Source: JAYVYM01 sp046593925 (lineage in GTDB: Bacteria; Actinomycetota; Actinomycetes; Mycobacteriales; SCTD01). Taken from it: a stretch of 28,037 nt of DNA. The notes beneath the pieces were generated by a model. That model searched no databases, had not been told where the DNA came from, and saw nothing but the letters and a program-made list of their open reading frames with translations. The stretch spans positions 1-28,037 of the forward strand of contig JBKJQN010000003.1 of assembly GCA_046593925.1 (NCBI GenBank), read 5' to 3'. A program made the position numbers and the translations under genes. Position 1 is the stretch's first letter. Each line of letters starts with the position of its first letter. This document shows positions 1 to 7,666 of the stretch, piece by piece.

Positions 1-258
1 GTCATCGCCCTGGACCGCACCGACCGCCTGCCGCTGCGCGGCGCCTCCTCCTGGGAGTCCGTCACGCTCCACGAGCTGTCGCACGCGATGGGCCTCGCGC
101 ACGTCGCCGACGGCACCCAGCTGATGGCCAGCGTCCTGCCGCGCAGCCTGTCCGCCCTGCAGGCCGGGGACCGTGCGGGCCTGACCCGTGTCGGCCGCAC
201 CGCCGGCTGCGTCACGATCCCGTGGGTCCGCCACCGCGGGGCCGTCAGAACGGCGCCG
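1..258 (+). CDS. Metzincin-type zinc metalloprotease, C-terminal fragment (partial, true end uncertain)
   Basis: The reading frame enters from the left edge, so the N-terminus is missing. At about bases 70-102 it encodes HELSHAMGLAH, the HExxHxxGxxH zinc-binding signature of metzincin/matrixin-like proteases. Its three His residues bind zinc and its Glu is the catalytic base. A Met follows 8 residues later (QLMAS), as expected for the Met-turn. Such proteins are normally secreted, but the signal peptide would lie outside the window. The frame has no stop until 1125, which would make it overlap the opposite-strand SCO1664 gene along its whole length. I therefore give only the part I believe is real. 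A tandem duplication at 241-268 may have displaced the original stop. The family is well supported; the end is not. Confidence 0.6.
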
Positions 259-268
259 TCAGAACGGC
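241..268. repeat. Perfect 14-bp tandem duplication at convergent gene ends
   Basis: The unit gccgtcagaacggc occurs twice back to back (241-254 and 255-268). Each copy carries the reverse-strand stop of the SCO1664 gene. Fourteen is not a multiple of three, so the second copy shifts the rightward protease frame. With a single copy that frame would meet a TGA at 369-371 instead of running to 1125. Confidence 0.85.
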
Positions 269-999
269 GGCCAGGGGATGGCCGGCCAGTCCTCGCTCGG
301 GTGCGGGTAGCGCCCGGTCGTCAGGAGCCGGTCCACCCGGTCCCTGGTGGCGGCCACCTCGCGCCGGGTGAGGTGCTCGTGGAGCGCCTCCCCCAGCTGG
401 CCCTCCAGCTCGGCGCGGACGCGGGACAGCACCTCGACCGCCTCCTCGGGCAGGCGCTTCCCGCGCCACTGCCACAGCAGGGTCCGCAGCTTGTCCTCCG
501 CGGAGAAGCAGATGCCGTGGTCGACGCCCTGCACCCGTCCGTCGGACCGTGGCAGCAGGTGACCGCCCTTGCGGTCGGCGTTGTTGACGATCGCATCGAA
601 CACCGCCATCCGCCGCAGGTCGGCATGGTCGCTGCGGGCCAGCTCCGTCAGGTCGACCGTTTCGTCGACATCGACCCACAGCTGGCACATCCCGCTGCCG
701 TACGGCCCGTCGCGCAGCACCGTCGGCGGTACGACGTCCCAGCCCGAGGCCTCGCTGACCAGGTACGCCGACACCTCACGGCCGGCCAGCGTGCCGTCGG
801 GGAAGTCCCACAGCGGGCGCTCACCGCGCACCGGCTTGTAGACGCAGGCCGCCGTGACGCCGTCGAGCTGCGCCGCGCAGTACAGCGTGGCGTTCGAGGC
901 GTCCAGCAGGCGACCCTCGACCGACAGCTCACCCTCGCGCAGCAGGCGAAGGGCGTTCTCGAGGTCCAGCGTGGCCGCCACGCCCCCAGTGTCGGGCAC
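259..999 (-). CDS. SCO1664 family protein (PI3/PI4-kinase-like fold)
   Basis: This is a 246-residue protein with a kinase-like layout. VYKP at about residue 53-56 supplies a candidate ATP-binding Lys. NNADRKGGH at about 139-147 looks like the catalytic loop, and DHG at about 160-162 corresponds to the metal-binding DFG. These features match the actinobacterial SCO1664 family, which is related to PI3/PI4-kinase domains; its substrate is unknown. It is the last gene of a leftward trio with DUF3090 and an MSMEG_4193-type phosphatase, a neighbourhood conserved in Actinobacteria. I chose the GTG at 999 because it lies 23 bases after the DUF3090 stop and has GGGGGAG upstream. The open frame extends to an ATG at 1086, but that would overlap DUF3090 by 64 bases. 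Confidence 0.85.
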   Translation of the reverse strand: MPDTGGVAATLDLENALRLLREGELSVEGRLLDASNATLYCAAQLDGVTAACVYKPVRGERPLWDFPDGTLAGREVSAYLVSEASGWDVVPPTVLRDGPYGSGMCQLWVDVDETVDLTELARSDHADLRRMAVFDAIVNNADRKGGHLLPRSDGRVQGVDHGICFSAEDKLRTLLWQWRGKRLPEEAVEVLSRVRAELEGQLGEALHEHLTRREVAATRDRVDRLLTTGRYPHPSEDWPAIPWPPF

Positions 1000-1022
1000 G
1001 TCGCCCGGCTGCGCTCCCCCGC

Positions 1023-1580
1023 TCAGCGGCGGTGGCCGTTCTGGCGCGGGCAGATGTGTCCCTCGGCATCCAGCGGCAGCCCGCACAGCGGGCAGGGTGG
1101 CCTGCCGGCCGCCACGACGCGCTGAGCGCGCACGACAAAGGCCAGGGCGCTGCGGGCGGTGAGGTGGACCCGCAGCGCGTCGGGCCCCTCGTCGGCGTCA
1201 CTGAGCGGCTCGACCTCCTCGCCCTGCTCGACGGCGGGCGCCTGCGCCAGCGCCTCCACCAGGACCCGCTCGCTCTCGCCGTCCCAGGCCAGGCCCATCG
1301 TGCCGACTCGGAACTCCTCCTCGACGGGCGCATCGAGGGCGGCGGTGTCCTCCAGCTCGCGGCCGGCACCGGCGGGCACGTCGGCGCCGCCGCGCCGGGC
1401 GGTCTCAAGCAACTCCTCGAGCCGCTCGGCGAGCACCTGCACCTGGGTCTTCTCCAACGCGACGGAGACGGTGCGGCCACCGCCGCTCGCCTGCAGGTAG
1501 AACGTGCGGTCACCGGGTTGGCCGACCGTACCGGCGACGAAGCGCTCAGGCGGGTCGAAGTCAAAGATCGTCCTGGCCAC
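1023..1580 (-). CDS. DUF3090 family protein
   Basis: This 185-residue protein has an N-terminus (ARTIFDFDPPERFVAGTVG, then RTFYLQA) typical of DUF3090, a family found almost only in Actinobacteria and of unknown function. The C-terminus has CPLCGLPLD followed by CPR, a likely small zinc-binding knuckle (CxxC near 166-169 and a further Cys about 11 residues on). It starts with GTG, 9 bases after the stop of the upstream phosphatase gene, and is followed by the SCO1664 gene, so the three are probably co-transcribed. The middle of the protein is acidic. Family assignment is strong; no activity can be inferred. Confidence 0.88.
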   Translation of the reverse strand: MARTIFDFDPPERFVAGTVGQPGDRTFYLQASGGGRTVSVALEKTQVQVLAERLEELLETARRGGADVPAGAGRELEDTAALDAPVEEEFRVGTMGLAWDGESERVLVEALAQAPAVEQGEEVEPLSDADEGPDALRVHLTARSALAFVVRAQRVVAAGRPPCPLCGLPLDAEGHICPRQNGHRR

Positions 1581-1589
1581 GCTTTGACC

Positions 1590-2282
1590 CTACGTGGCCG
1601 CGCCGGAGCCACCGCCCACGACGGCGTCCGAGCTGGCCTTCCTGCGGCGGCCCTTCTTCGGAGGCAGCAGGTCGGCCACGCCACCACCCGTGTCGTTGAC
1701 GCGTACGACGAACGGGCGCAGCTCGGTGTAGCGGATCACGGTCACCGAGCACGGGTCGATGGCGATGCGCTGGAAGGAGTCCAGGTGCAGACCCATCGCG
1801 TCGGCGACGATCGCCTTGATGACGTCGCCGTGCGAGCAGGCCAGCCAGGTCGCGTCGGGGCCGAGCCGGGTGTTCCAGGCCCGTACGGCGGCGACCGCCC
1901 TGTTCTGTGTCTCCCGCAGCGGCTCGCCCTCGGGCCCCGGGAAGACGACAGCGGACGGATGGTTCTGCACGACCTTCCAGAGCGGGTCCTTGGCCAGCTC
2001 CTTGAGCGGCCGGCCCGTCCAGTCGCCGTATCGGCACTCCCCCAACCGGTCATCGACCTGGACGGCCGCGTCGCGGCCCGCGGCGATGGCGGCCGCCGTG
2101 TCGAGGCACCGGTCGAGCGGGCTGCTGACGAGTGCGTCGAACGGGACGGGTAGCAGCCGTTCCGCGACTGCGGCTGCCTGCTTCTGCCCGCGCTCGTCCA
2201 GGTGCAGACCAGGCGTCCAGCCGGCCAACACCGGGCCGGTCAGGTGCGTCAGGCCGTGGCGTACGAGCACGACGGTGGTCAC
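1590..2282 (-). CDS. Histidine phosphatase family protein (MSMEG_4193-type putative phosphomutase)
   Basis: This 230-residue protein opens with VVLVRHGLTH, the RHG signature whose His is phosphorylated during catalysis. SSPLDRCLDTA follows at about residue 54, and the second active-site His lies in WLACSHGDV near 147. These features match the histidine phosphatase (phosphoglycerate-mutase-like) superfamily. Length and neighbours fit the MSMEG_4193 subfamily, which travels with DUF3090 and SCO1664. The true substrate is not known, and 'phosphomutase' is only a family label. It starts with GTG at 2282 and is the first gene of the trio. The last ~20 residues are basic then Gly/Ala-rich and look like a disordered tail. 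Confidence 0.88.
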   Translation of the reverse strand: MTTVVLVRHGLTHLTGPVLAGWTPGLHLDERGQKQAAAVAERLLPVPFDALVSSPLDRCLDTAAAIAAGRDAAVQVDDRLGECRYGDWTGRPLKELAKDPLWKVVQNHPSAVVFPGPEGEPLRETQNRAVAAVRAWNTRLGPDATWLACSHGDVIKAIVADAMGLHLDSFQRIAIDPCSVTVIRYTELRPFVVRVNDTGGGVADLLPPKKGRRRKASSDAVVGGGSGAAT

Positions 2283-2322
2283 CTCGAGACCTTAGCGGGG
2301 GGGCGTCGGGTCGCCACGCCGC

Positions 2323-3369
2323 TCAGAGGTAGCCCTTGCGCTTGAACAGCGCGTAGAGCCCGACCACGGACCCGACGAGCAGCACCGCCGAGGACACGAA
2401 CCCGGAGGTCTGCGAGAAGCCCGGGTAGGGCACGTTCTGGCCGTAGAAGCCGGTGATCGCGGTGGTGACGGCGAGGATCGCGGCGTATGCCGTGAGCTTG
2501 CCGATCGAGATGTCCAGGCGGTTGCTCTGCAGCGTCAGGTTGGTCTCGAGGATCGTGCCGACCAGGTCGCGCAGCCCCTCGGTCCACTCCGAGGCCCGCA
2601 GCACGTGGTCGTAGACGTCCTGGAAGTACGGCAGCGAGTCGGGCGTGACGACTCCGACCTCGCGCCGCATCAGGGTGTTGACGACCTCGCGCATCGGCAG
2701 GACCACCCGGCGCAGCATCACCAGCGACTTGCGTACGTCGAAGCTGCGGCGCTGCAGTTCGCGCGAGCGTGGCTTGGTGTCGAACAGCACGTCCTCGAGC
2801 GTCTCGATCTCGTCGTCGAGCACCTGCACGGCCTCGAAGTAGCCGTCGACGAGCAGGTCGAGCAGCCCGTGCACCAGGAAGCCGACGCCGTGCGTCGACA
2901 GTTCGGGAGGCGCCTCGTCCCAGCGCGCAAGCAGCGGCTCGACCTGCAGGCCGGCGCCCTTGCGCACGGTGACCAGCGCCCGCGGGGTCAGGAAGGCGGC
3001 GACCTCGGTGATCTCGGTCTGCGCCGTGTCGCCGCCGAGTGCCACGACGTACGAGGCCATGAACAGGTGGTCGGCGTAGCGGTCGACCTTGGGCCGCTGG
3101 TGCTCGCTGACGGCGTCTTCGACCGCGAGCGGGTGCAGGCCGAGCTCGTCGGTGATGGTCGCGAGGTCCTCGGTGTCGGGCTGGTCCAGGTCGAGCCAGA
3201 CGACGACGCCGTCCTGCTCGAGGAACTCACTGATCCGGCCGACGGCGAAACCCTCCTCGATGACCTTGCCGTCGCGGTAGGCGCGGGTGTGGGCGCGGCA
3301 GGCCGTGCCGCCGCTGGCCCGGCAGGCGGCGGCCGCGTCCACGCCGGCGGTCTCCTCGACTGCGGTCAC
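2323..3369 (-). CDS. corA: CorA-family magnesium/divalent-cation channel
   Basis: This 348-residue protein has the CorA plan: a long soluble, acidic N-terminal domain, an extended helix (about 195-285), and two C-terminal membrane helices (about 288-310 and 322-342). The loop between them reads YGQNVPYPG. The canonical CorA pore motif is YGMN, so Met is replaced by Gln. This variant is familiar in actinobacterial CorA-like proteins, but it makes Mg2+ specificity less certain. The C-terminus KRKGYL is basic, as expected for the cytoplasmic end. The start is GTG at 3369, preceded by CGAGGAG at good spacing. It appears to be a separate transcription unit. Confidence 0.9.
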   Translation of the reverse strand: MTAVEETAGVDAAAACRASGGTACRAHTRAYRDGKVIEEGFAVGRISEFLEQDGVVVWLDLDQPDTEDLATITDELGLHPLAVEDAVSEHQRPKVDRYADHLFMASYVVALGGDTAQTEITEVAAFLTPRALVTVRKGAGLQVEPLLARWDEAPPELSTHGVGFLVHGLLDLLVDGYFEAVQVLDDEIETLEDVLFDTKPRSRELQRRSFDVRKSLVMLRRVVLPMREVVNTLMRREVGVVTPDSLPYFQDVYDHVLRASEWTEGLRDLVGTILETNLTLQSNRLDISIGKLTAYAAILAVTTAITGFYGQNVPYPGFSQTSGFVSSAVLLVGSVVGLYALFKRKGYL

Positions 3370-3403
3370 GGCTGGCTCCTCGCTCGGGACGGTCGCGGAC
3401 CGG

Positions 3404-4222
3404 TCAGGTCGCTGCCTGGAACCCCACCACGGCGAGCACGACTACGCCGAGGGCGACGCGGTAGGGCACGAAGGCCGTGATCGGGTGCCGCGCGACGAAG
3501 CGCAGCAGGAAGGCGATGACGGCGTACGCCACCCCGAAGGCGACCACGGTGGCCAGCAGGATCGGGCCCGTGCCGGTGCTGCCGGCGCTGGCGTCCTTGA
3601 GCTCGTACGCCCCGGCGGCGAGCAGCGCGGGGATGCCGAGCAGGAACGAGAGCCGGGTGGCCGACACGCGGTCCAGGCCGAGCAGCAGGCCGGCGGAGAT
3701 GGTCGCCCCCGACCGGCTGACGCCGGGGACCAGGGCGATGCACTGCGCCAGGCCGATCAGCAGGCCGTCCAGGACGGTGAGGGAGCGCTCGGCGCGGTCC
3801 TGGGTGGCACGGCGCTCCGCGACGACGAAGACCGCGCTGAAGATGATCAGCCCGAAGGCGATCGTGACGAGCTGCTTGTCGATGCTCTTGATGACGTTGC
3901 GCAGCGCGAACCCGACCACCGCGATCGGCAGTGAGCCGACCACGACGGCCAGCGCGAACCGGAACTCCGGGTCCCGGCGCCCCGAACCGCTGGCCAGGCC
4001 CCCGAAGAACGCCTTGAGAAGCGCCCGGATGTCCTTGGCGAAGAACACGACGGCGGCCAGGATGGCGCCGACCTGTACGACGGCGGTGAAGCCGATCAGA
4101 TCGTCACCCTGCTCCAGCCCCAGCAGCTTCTCGGTGATGAGCAGGTGGCCCGTGCTGGAGACGGGGAGGAACTCCGTGACCCCCTCGACGACGCCGAGCA
4201 CGACGGCCTGCACGATGTTCAC
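3404..4222 (-). CDS. uppP: Undecaprenyl-diphosphatase UppP/BacA
   Basis: This 272-residue polytopic membrane protein removes a phosphate from undecaprenyl diphosphate, recycling the lipid carrier for peptidoglycan and other cell-wall polymers. Both active-site motifs are present: EGVTEFLPVSSTGHL at about residue 13-27 and PGVSRSGATIS at about 165-175. Hydrophobic stretches throughout fit the usual eight helices, and the length is typical. It starts with GTG, overlapping the TGA of a second UppP-like gene by 4 bases (GTGA), so the two are probably translationally coupled. UppP overproduction is known to confer bacitracin resistance. Confidence 0.93.
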   Translation of the reverse strand: MNIVQAVVLGVVEGVTEFLPVSSTGHLLITEKLLGLEQGDDLIGFTAVVQVGAILAAVVFFAKDIRALLKAFFGGLASGSGRRDPEFRFALAVVVGSLPIAVVGFALRNVIKSIDKQLVTIAFGLIIFSAVFVVAERRATQDRAERSLTVLDGLLIGLAQCIALVPGVSRSGATISAGLLLGLDRVSATRLSFLLGIPALLAAGAYELKDASAGSTGTGPILLATVVAFGVAYAVIAFLLRFVARHPITAFVPYRVALGVVVLAVVGFQAAT

Positions 4223-4953
4223 GAGTCCTCCTGAGGCGGGGTGGCGCGCAGGCGGACGACCACACCGGTGATCACTGCGAGGGCCAGACGGTAGAGGCAG
4301 AACCTCGTCAGGGCCTGGTCGGCGCGCCGGGACGCCAGGCGCGAAGCGGCCCAGCCGGTCAGCGCGGCCGCGGGGACACCGGCGGCCAGCGGGCCCGCGA
4401 GCCCCCGCAGGGCGGTCCGGTCGGCGCGCAGCAGGGTGAGTGCGGCAGCGCCCGCGGTCACCGGCAACGACATCAGCAGCGCGAAGCGCTCCGCCTCGGC
4501 GCGGCCGACCCGCGCTGCCCGCAGCGCGGTCAACGCGGCCCCGGAGCGGGAGAAGCCGGGGGCCAGCGCGGCGACCTGCGCGAGCGCGGCGAGCGCGGCC
4601 TCCCGGTGGCCGACCGTACGGTCCTGAGCTCTTTGGTCGGCGGCGGCGAGTGCCACACCACCGACGGCGAGGAGGCCGGCGAGCTGTGCGGGCCGGCCGA
4701 GCCGTCGTTCGACGGTGTCGGCCGCGAGCCGCCCCGCGACCGCAGCGGGTAGGCAGGTCGACGCGGCGAGGGCCAGCGTGCGCACCGGTGGGCGGTCGGC
4801 CAGCAGCGCCACCGCGATGCCGGCGCAGGACCCGGCATGCAGGCCCGCCGCGAACGTCGTACGCGGGGTGGGCAGCGGCCAGCCGAGCAGCCAGGGCACC
4901 AACGTGAGGTGGGCCGAGCTCGAGACCGGGACGACCTCGGTGACGCCCTGCAC
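4219..4953 (-). CDS. Second, divergent undecaprenyl-diphosphatase-like membrane protein
   Basis: This is a shorter UppP/BacA paralogue. Both catalytic motifs are kept in altered form: QGVTEVVPVSSSAHL at the N-terminus and PGFSRSGAALT near residue 133-143. The acidic TE, the SS..H and the SRSG core survive, so activity is plausible. The protein is Ala/Leu-rich and strongly membrane-like. With the GTG at 4953 the first helix lacks its beginning. Homology with UppP continues 11 codons upstream to a CTG at 4984-4986 that overlaps the TGA of the LLM gene. The real start may therefore be CTG at 4986, giving 255 residues. It is tightly arranged between the LLM gene and uppP. The substrate could be undecaprenyl or another polyprenyl diphosphate. 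Confidence 0.82.
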   Translation of the reverse strand: MQGVTEVVPVSSSAHLTLVPWLLGWPLPTPRTTFAAGLHAGSCAGIAVALLADRPPVRTLALAASTCLPAAVAGRLAADTVERRLGRPAQLAGLLAVGGVALAAADQRAQDRTVGHREAALAALAQVAALAPGFSRSGAALTALRAARVGRAEAERFALLMSLPVTAGAAALTLLRADRTALRGLAGPLAAGVPAAALTGWAASRLASRRADQALTRFCLYRLALAVITGVVVRLRATPPQEDS

Positions 4954-4982
4954 CGCGCCGAGCAGCAGGGCCCGCGCGGTCC

Positions 4983-6032
4983 TCAGCCGCCGACGCCGGA
5001 GAGCTCCAGCGCCTCGACGGCGGTCTGGAGCGTCGCGAGCTTCTGCTCGATCGTGTCGGCGAAGGGCGACACCGTCAGCGTCGTGACCCCACTCTCGGAC
5101 AGCTGCACCATCTTGTCCGCGATCCGCTCCCGGCTGCCCAGCAGCGAGGTGGCGTCCAGGAACTCGAAGGGCACCGCTTTCCCGGCGCCGTCATAGTCAC
5201 GCGCGAGGTAGAGGTCCTGGATCTGCTTGGCGGCCTCCTCGAAACCCATCCGGGAAGCCAGCTGGTTGTAGAAGTTCTTCTCCCGGCTGCCCATCCCGCC
5301 GACGTACAGGGCGGCGTACCAGCGGATCGGGTCGGCGCAGGCGTGCGGGTCGTCGCCCACGAAGATCGGCATGGTGGGTACGACGTCGAACCCATCCAGT
5401 GTCTTGCCGACCTTCGCGCGACCGGCGGCGATCGAGGCCAGCTGGTCCTTGGCCAAGTCCGGCGAGTAGAAGATCGCCAGCCAACCGTCGAACAGCTCCC
5501 CCGACAGCTCCAGGTTCTTCGGGCCGACCGCGGCGAGGTACATCGGGATGTGCTCGCGGACCGGGTGCACCGTCAGCTGCAGCGCCTTGCCGGGGCCGTC
5601 CGGCAGCGGCAGGACGTAGTGCTGGCCGTTGTAACGCACCTTCTGCCGGGACAGCGCGAGCTTGACGATGTCGCTGTACTCCCGGGTGCGCGCCAGCGGC
5701 TTGTCGAAACGCACACCGTGCCAGCCCTCGCTGACCTGCGGGCCCGAGACGCCGAGCCCGAGCCGGAATCGCCCGCAGGACAGCGTGTCCAGGGTCGCCG
5801 CGGTCATCGCGCAGTTGGCCGGGGTGCGGCCGTGGATCTGGAAGATCGCCGAGCCGATGCCGATCCGCTCGGTCTGCGCGGCGACGAAGGCCAGCACGGT
5901 CGGTGCGTCCGAGCCGTACGCCTCAGCCACCCAGGCGACGGCGTAACCCAGCCGGTCGGCCTCCTTGGCGAGTGCGAGGTTGTCGGCGTCGTTGCCACCG
6001 CCCCAGTACCCCAGGTTCAGTCCCAGCTCCAC
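4983..6032 (-). CDS. LLM-class F420-dependent oxidoreductase
   Basis: This 349-residue luciferase-like monooxygenase superfamily protein is a TIM barrel that uses F420 (or FMN). It begins ELGLNLGYWGGGND, and continues with an EADRLGY helix, a TLSCGRFRLGLG segment near 90-100 and IPMYLAAVGPKNLEL near 165. This layout is typical of actinobacterial F420-linked members, and I think the Rv3520c group is closest. The substrate is unknown. I placed the start at GTG 6032 because AGGAG lies just upstream and homologues start at this point; the open frame extends to 6062. Its stop touches the start of the UppP-like gene, so those genes may be co-transcribed. It is divergent from the aldo/keto reductase. 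Confidence 0.87.
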   Translation of the reverse strand: MELGLNLGYWGGGNDADNLALAKEADRLGYAVAWVAEAYGSDAPTVLAFVAAQTERIGIGSAIFQIHGRTPANCAMTAATLDTLSCGRFRLGLGVSGPQVSEGWHGVRFDKPLARTREYSDIVKLALSRQKVRYNGQHYVLPLPDGPGKALQLTVHPVREHIPMYLAAVGPKNLELSGELFDGWLAIFYSPDLAKDQLASIAAGRAKVGKTLDGFDVVPTMPIFVGDDPHACADPIRWYAALYVGGMGSREKNFYNQLASRMGFEEAAKQIQDLYLARDYDGAGKAVPFEFLDATSLLGSRERIADKMVQLSESGVTTLTVSPFADTIEQKLATLQTAVEALELSGVGG

Positions 6033-6081
6033 TGCCACTCCTGTCTGCCAACGGGTTCGCAACCTATCGCGCCCCTCCCGC

Positions 6082-6087
6082 TACGGT
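6082..6087 (+). promoter_or_regulatory. Putative -10 element (TACGGT) for a leaderless aldo/keto reductase mRNA
   Basis: TACGGT fits the actinobacterial TANNNT -10 pattern. It ends 7 bases before the GTG at 6095, which would place the transcription start at or next to the start codon. No Shine-Dalgarno sequence precedes that GTG, which agrees with a leaderless transcript. Confidence 0.4.
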
Positions 6088-6094
6088 CTGTCCC

Positions 6095-7096
6095 GTGAAG
6101 CAGCGACACCTCGGGCGCAGCGGGCTGGTGGTCTCGCGGCTGGCGCTCGGCACGATGACCTGGGGCCGCGACACCGACGAGGACGACGCGGCCGCGCAGC
6201 TCACGGCGTTCCGGGAGGCGGGCGGCACGCTCGTCGACACCGCCAACACCTACGGCGACGGCGAGAGCGAGCGGATGCTCGGCCGGCTGCTCGACGACGT
6301 CGTACCGCGCGAGGAGCTGCTGGTCGCGACCAAGGCGTACGGCGCCACCGGCCCGACGGTCATGCAGCGCGGCACCAGCCGTGGCAGCCTGCTCGCTGCG
6401 CTCGACGCGTCGCTGCGCAGGCTGCAGGTCGACCACGTGGACCTCTGGCAGCTGCACGCCTGGGACCCGGTCACCCCCTGGGAGGAAGCGATGGCGGCGC
6501 TGGACGCGGCCGTCACCTCCGGCAAGGTCCGCTACGTCGGGGTCTCGAACTACAGCGGCTGGCAGCTCGGTGCGGCGGCCGCCCACCAGCGGGCCTGGCC
6601 GGGTCGCGCGCCGCTGGTGGCGGACCAGGTGGAGTACTCGCTGCTGCAGCGCGGTGTCGAGCGCGAGGTCGTCCCCGCCGCACTCGCCCTCGGCGTCGGG
6701 CTGCTGCCCTGGTCCCCGCTGGGCCGGGGGGTGCTGACCGGGAAGTACCGCGGCGGCCCCCCCGCCGACAGCCGCGGCGCCAACGACACGTGGCGCGGCT
6801 TCGTCGGGCCGTACCTCGACGCCGACGCGCGCTCGGTCGTCGACGCGGTCGTCACTGCGGCCGACGGGCTCGGCGTCTCCCCCGTCGCCGTCGCGCTGGC
6901 CTGGGTGCGCGACCGGCCGGGCGTCGTCGCACCGGTGGTCGGCGCCCGTACGGCCGCGCAGCTGAAGGGCTCGCTCGACGCGGAGGCGGTCGAGCTGCCA
7001 CCGGAGATCCGCAGCGCGCTGGACGACGTCTCCGAGCCGTCGGTCGGCTACCCCGAACGGATGGCCCGCTGGTCCAGCGACGTCCTGGAGGACTGA
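6095..7096 (+). CDS. Aldo/keto reductase
   Basis: This 333-residue NADPH-dependent oxidoreductase has the AKR barrel. The catalytic tetrad is visible: Asp and Tyr in LVDTANTYGDGES (about residues 47-59), Lys in VATKAYG (about 77-83) and His in LWQLHAWDP (about 116-124). GVSNYSGWQL near 150 and the C-terminal VVGARTAAQLKGSL match the cofactor-binding parts of the AKR families that act on sugars and aldehydes. I placed the start at GTG 6095 (KQRHLGRSGLVVSRLALGT), where homologues begin, although the frame is open from 5903. A GC-rich hairpin follows the stop. The substrate cannot be told from sequence. Confidence 0.92.
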   Translation: MKQRHLGRSGLVVSRLALGTMTWGRDTDEDDAAAQLTAFREAGGTLVDTANTYGDGESERMLGRLLDDVVPREELLVATKAYGATGPTVMQRGTSRGSLLAALDASLRRLQVDHVDLWQLHAWDPVTPWEEAMAALDAAVTSGKVRYVGVSNYSGWQLGAAAAHQRAWPGRAPLVADQVEYSLLQRGVEREVVPAALALGVGLLPWSPLGRGVLTGKYRGGPPADSRGANDTWRGFVGPYLDADARSVVDAVVTAADGLGVSPVAVALAWVRDRPGVVAPVVGARTAAQLKGSLDAEAVELPPEIRSALDDVSEPSVGYPERMARWSSDVLED

Positions 7097-7110
7097 GCTG
7101 GACCTGTTCG

Positions 7111-7128
7111 GCCGGGAGGCCCCCCGGC
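7111..7128 (+). terminator. Candidate intrinsic terminator hairpin after the aldo/keto reductase
   Basis: GCCGGG and CCCGGC form a 6-bp perfect stem around a 6-base loop, 15 bases after the stop. A second small inverted repeat, gcgctgacagcgc, follows at 7128-7140. There is no T-run, which is common for actinobacterial terminators. Confidence 0.45.
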
Positions 7129-7255
7129 GCTGACAGCGCAGCGGTGTCGCCGTTGACCCGTTTCTGACGGATTTCCCCACGCCTGCCGCCGAGCAGGTCA
7201 CCCTGGCGGCGCACGGCGATGCGGTCACCCGCGACCCTCGATGACGAGCCGCCGC

Positions 7256-7261
7256 TAACCT
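7256..7261 (+). promoter_or_regulatory. Putative -10 element (TAACCT) for leaderless DUF5703 mRNA
   Basis: TAACCT fits TANNNT and ends 7 bases before the GTG at 7268, the spacing expected when transcription starts at the start codon. The same arrangement precedes the aldo/keto reductase. Confidence 0.4.
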
Positions 7262-7267
7262 CAGGGG

Positions 7268-7459
7268 GTGGCCGAGTACGAGTACCGCGCGCTGAGTATC
7301 CCGCCTACCGCAGACCGCCGGCAGACCAGGGAGCTGCTGAGCATCCACGCCGAGTACGGCGACTGGGAGCTTGCGCAGCACACCCTGTGGGCCGACGGGC
7401 GCCGACAGGTCACGGTGCGGCGCCGGGTAGCGCCGCAGCTACCGCCGCTACCCAGCTGA
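7268..7459 (+). CDS. DUF5703 family small protein
   Basis: This 63-residue protein begins AEYEYRALSIPPTADRR and continues with HAEYGDWELAQHTLW, followed by a basic VTVRRRV. The pattern matches the short actinobacterial DUF5703 family, whose function is unknown. It has no signal peptide or membrane helix and is probably a small cytoplasmic alpha/beta protein. The start is GTG with no clear Shine-Dalgarno, so a leaderless message is likely. The gene converges with the M20 peptidase gene across 207 bases in which I see no further gene. Confidence 0.8.
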   Translation: MAEYEYRALSIPPTADRRQTRELLSIHAEYGDWELAQHTLWADGRRQVTVRRRVAPQLPPLPS

Positions 7460-7666
7460 CGACCGCCCGTGCGCTCGGGCACGACCGCGCCCGGTGGCCA
7501 GCGCGCTGCCGCGGTGGGGCACGGTCAACCCCCGTAACGGTTTGTGTGCCGGCGCCGCGGGCGAGGCACACGAACCCGGTCCCGACTGTTCGCCCGCGCG
7601 CTCAGGACGTGCCCGTGGCACACCACATCGCGTGCTTCATCGCCTGAGCAAGCACACGATGTCGGA

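Noticed and set aside
88..1125. 345-codon rightward frame covering the SCO1664 gene
   Set aside because: Only its first ~55 codons (and the part before base 88) carry protease features. The rest is antisense of a well-conserved gene and shows no family signal.
6017..7381. 454-codon leftward frame
   Set aside because: It is antisense of the aldo/keto reductase, which has a full catalytic tetrad. The frame is open because of high third-position GC.
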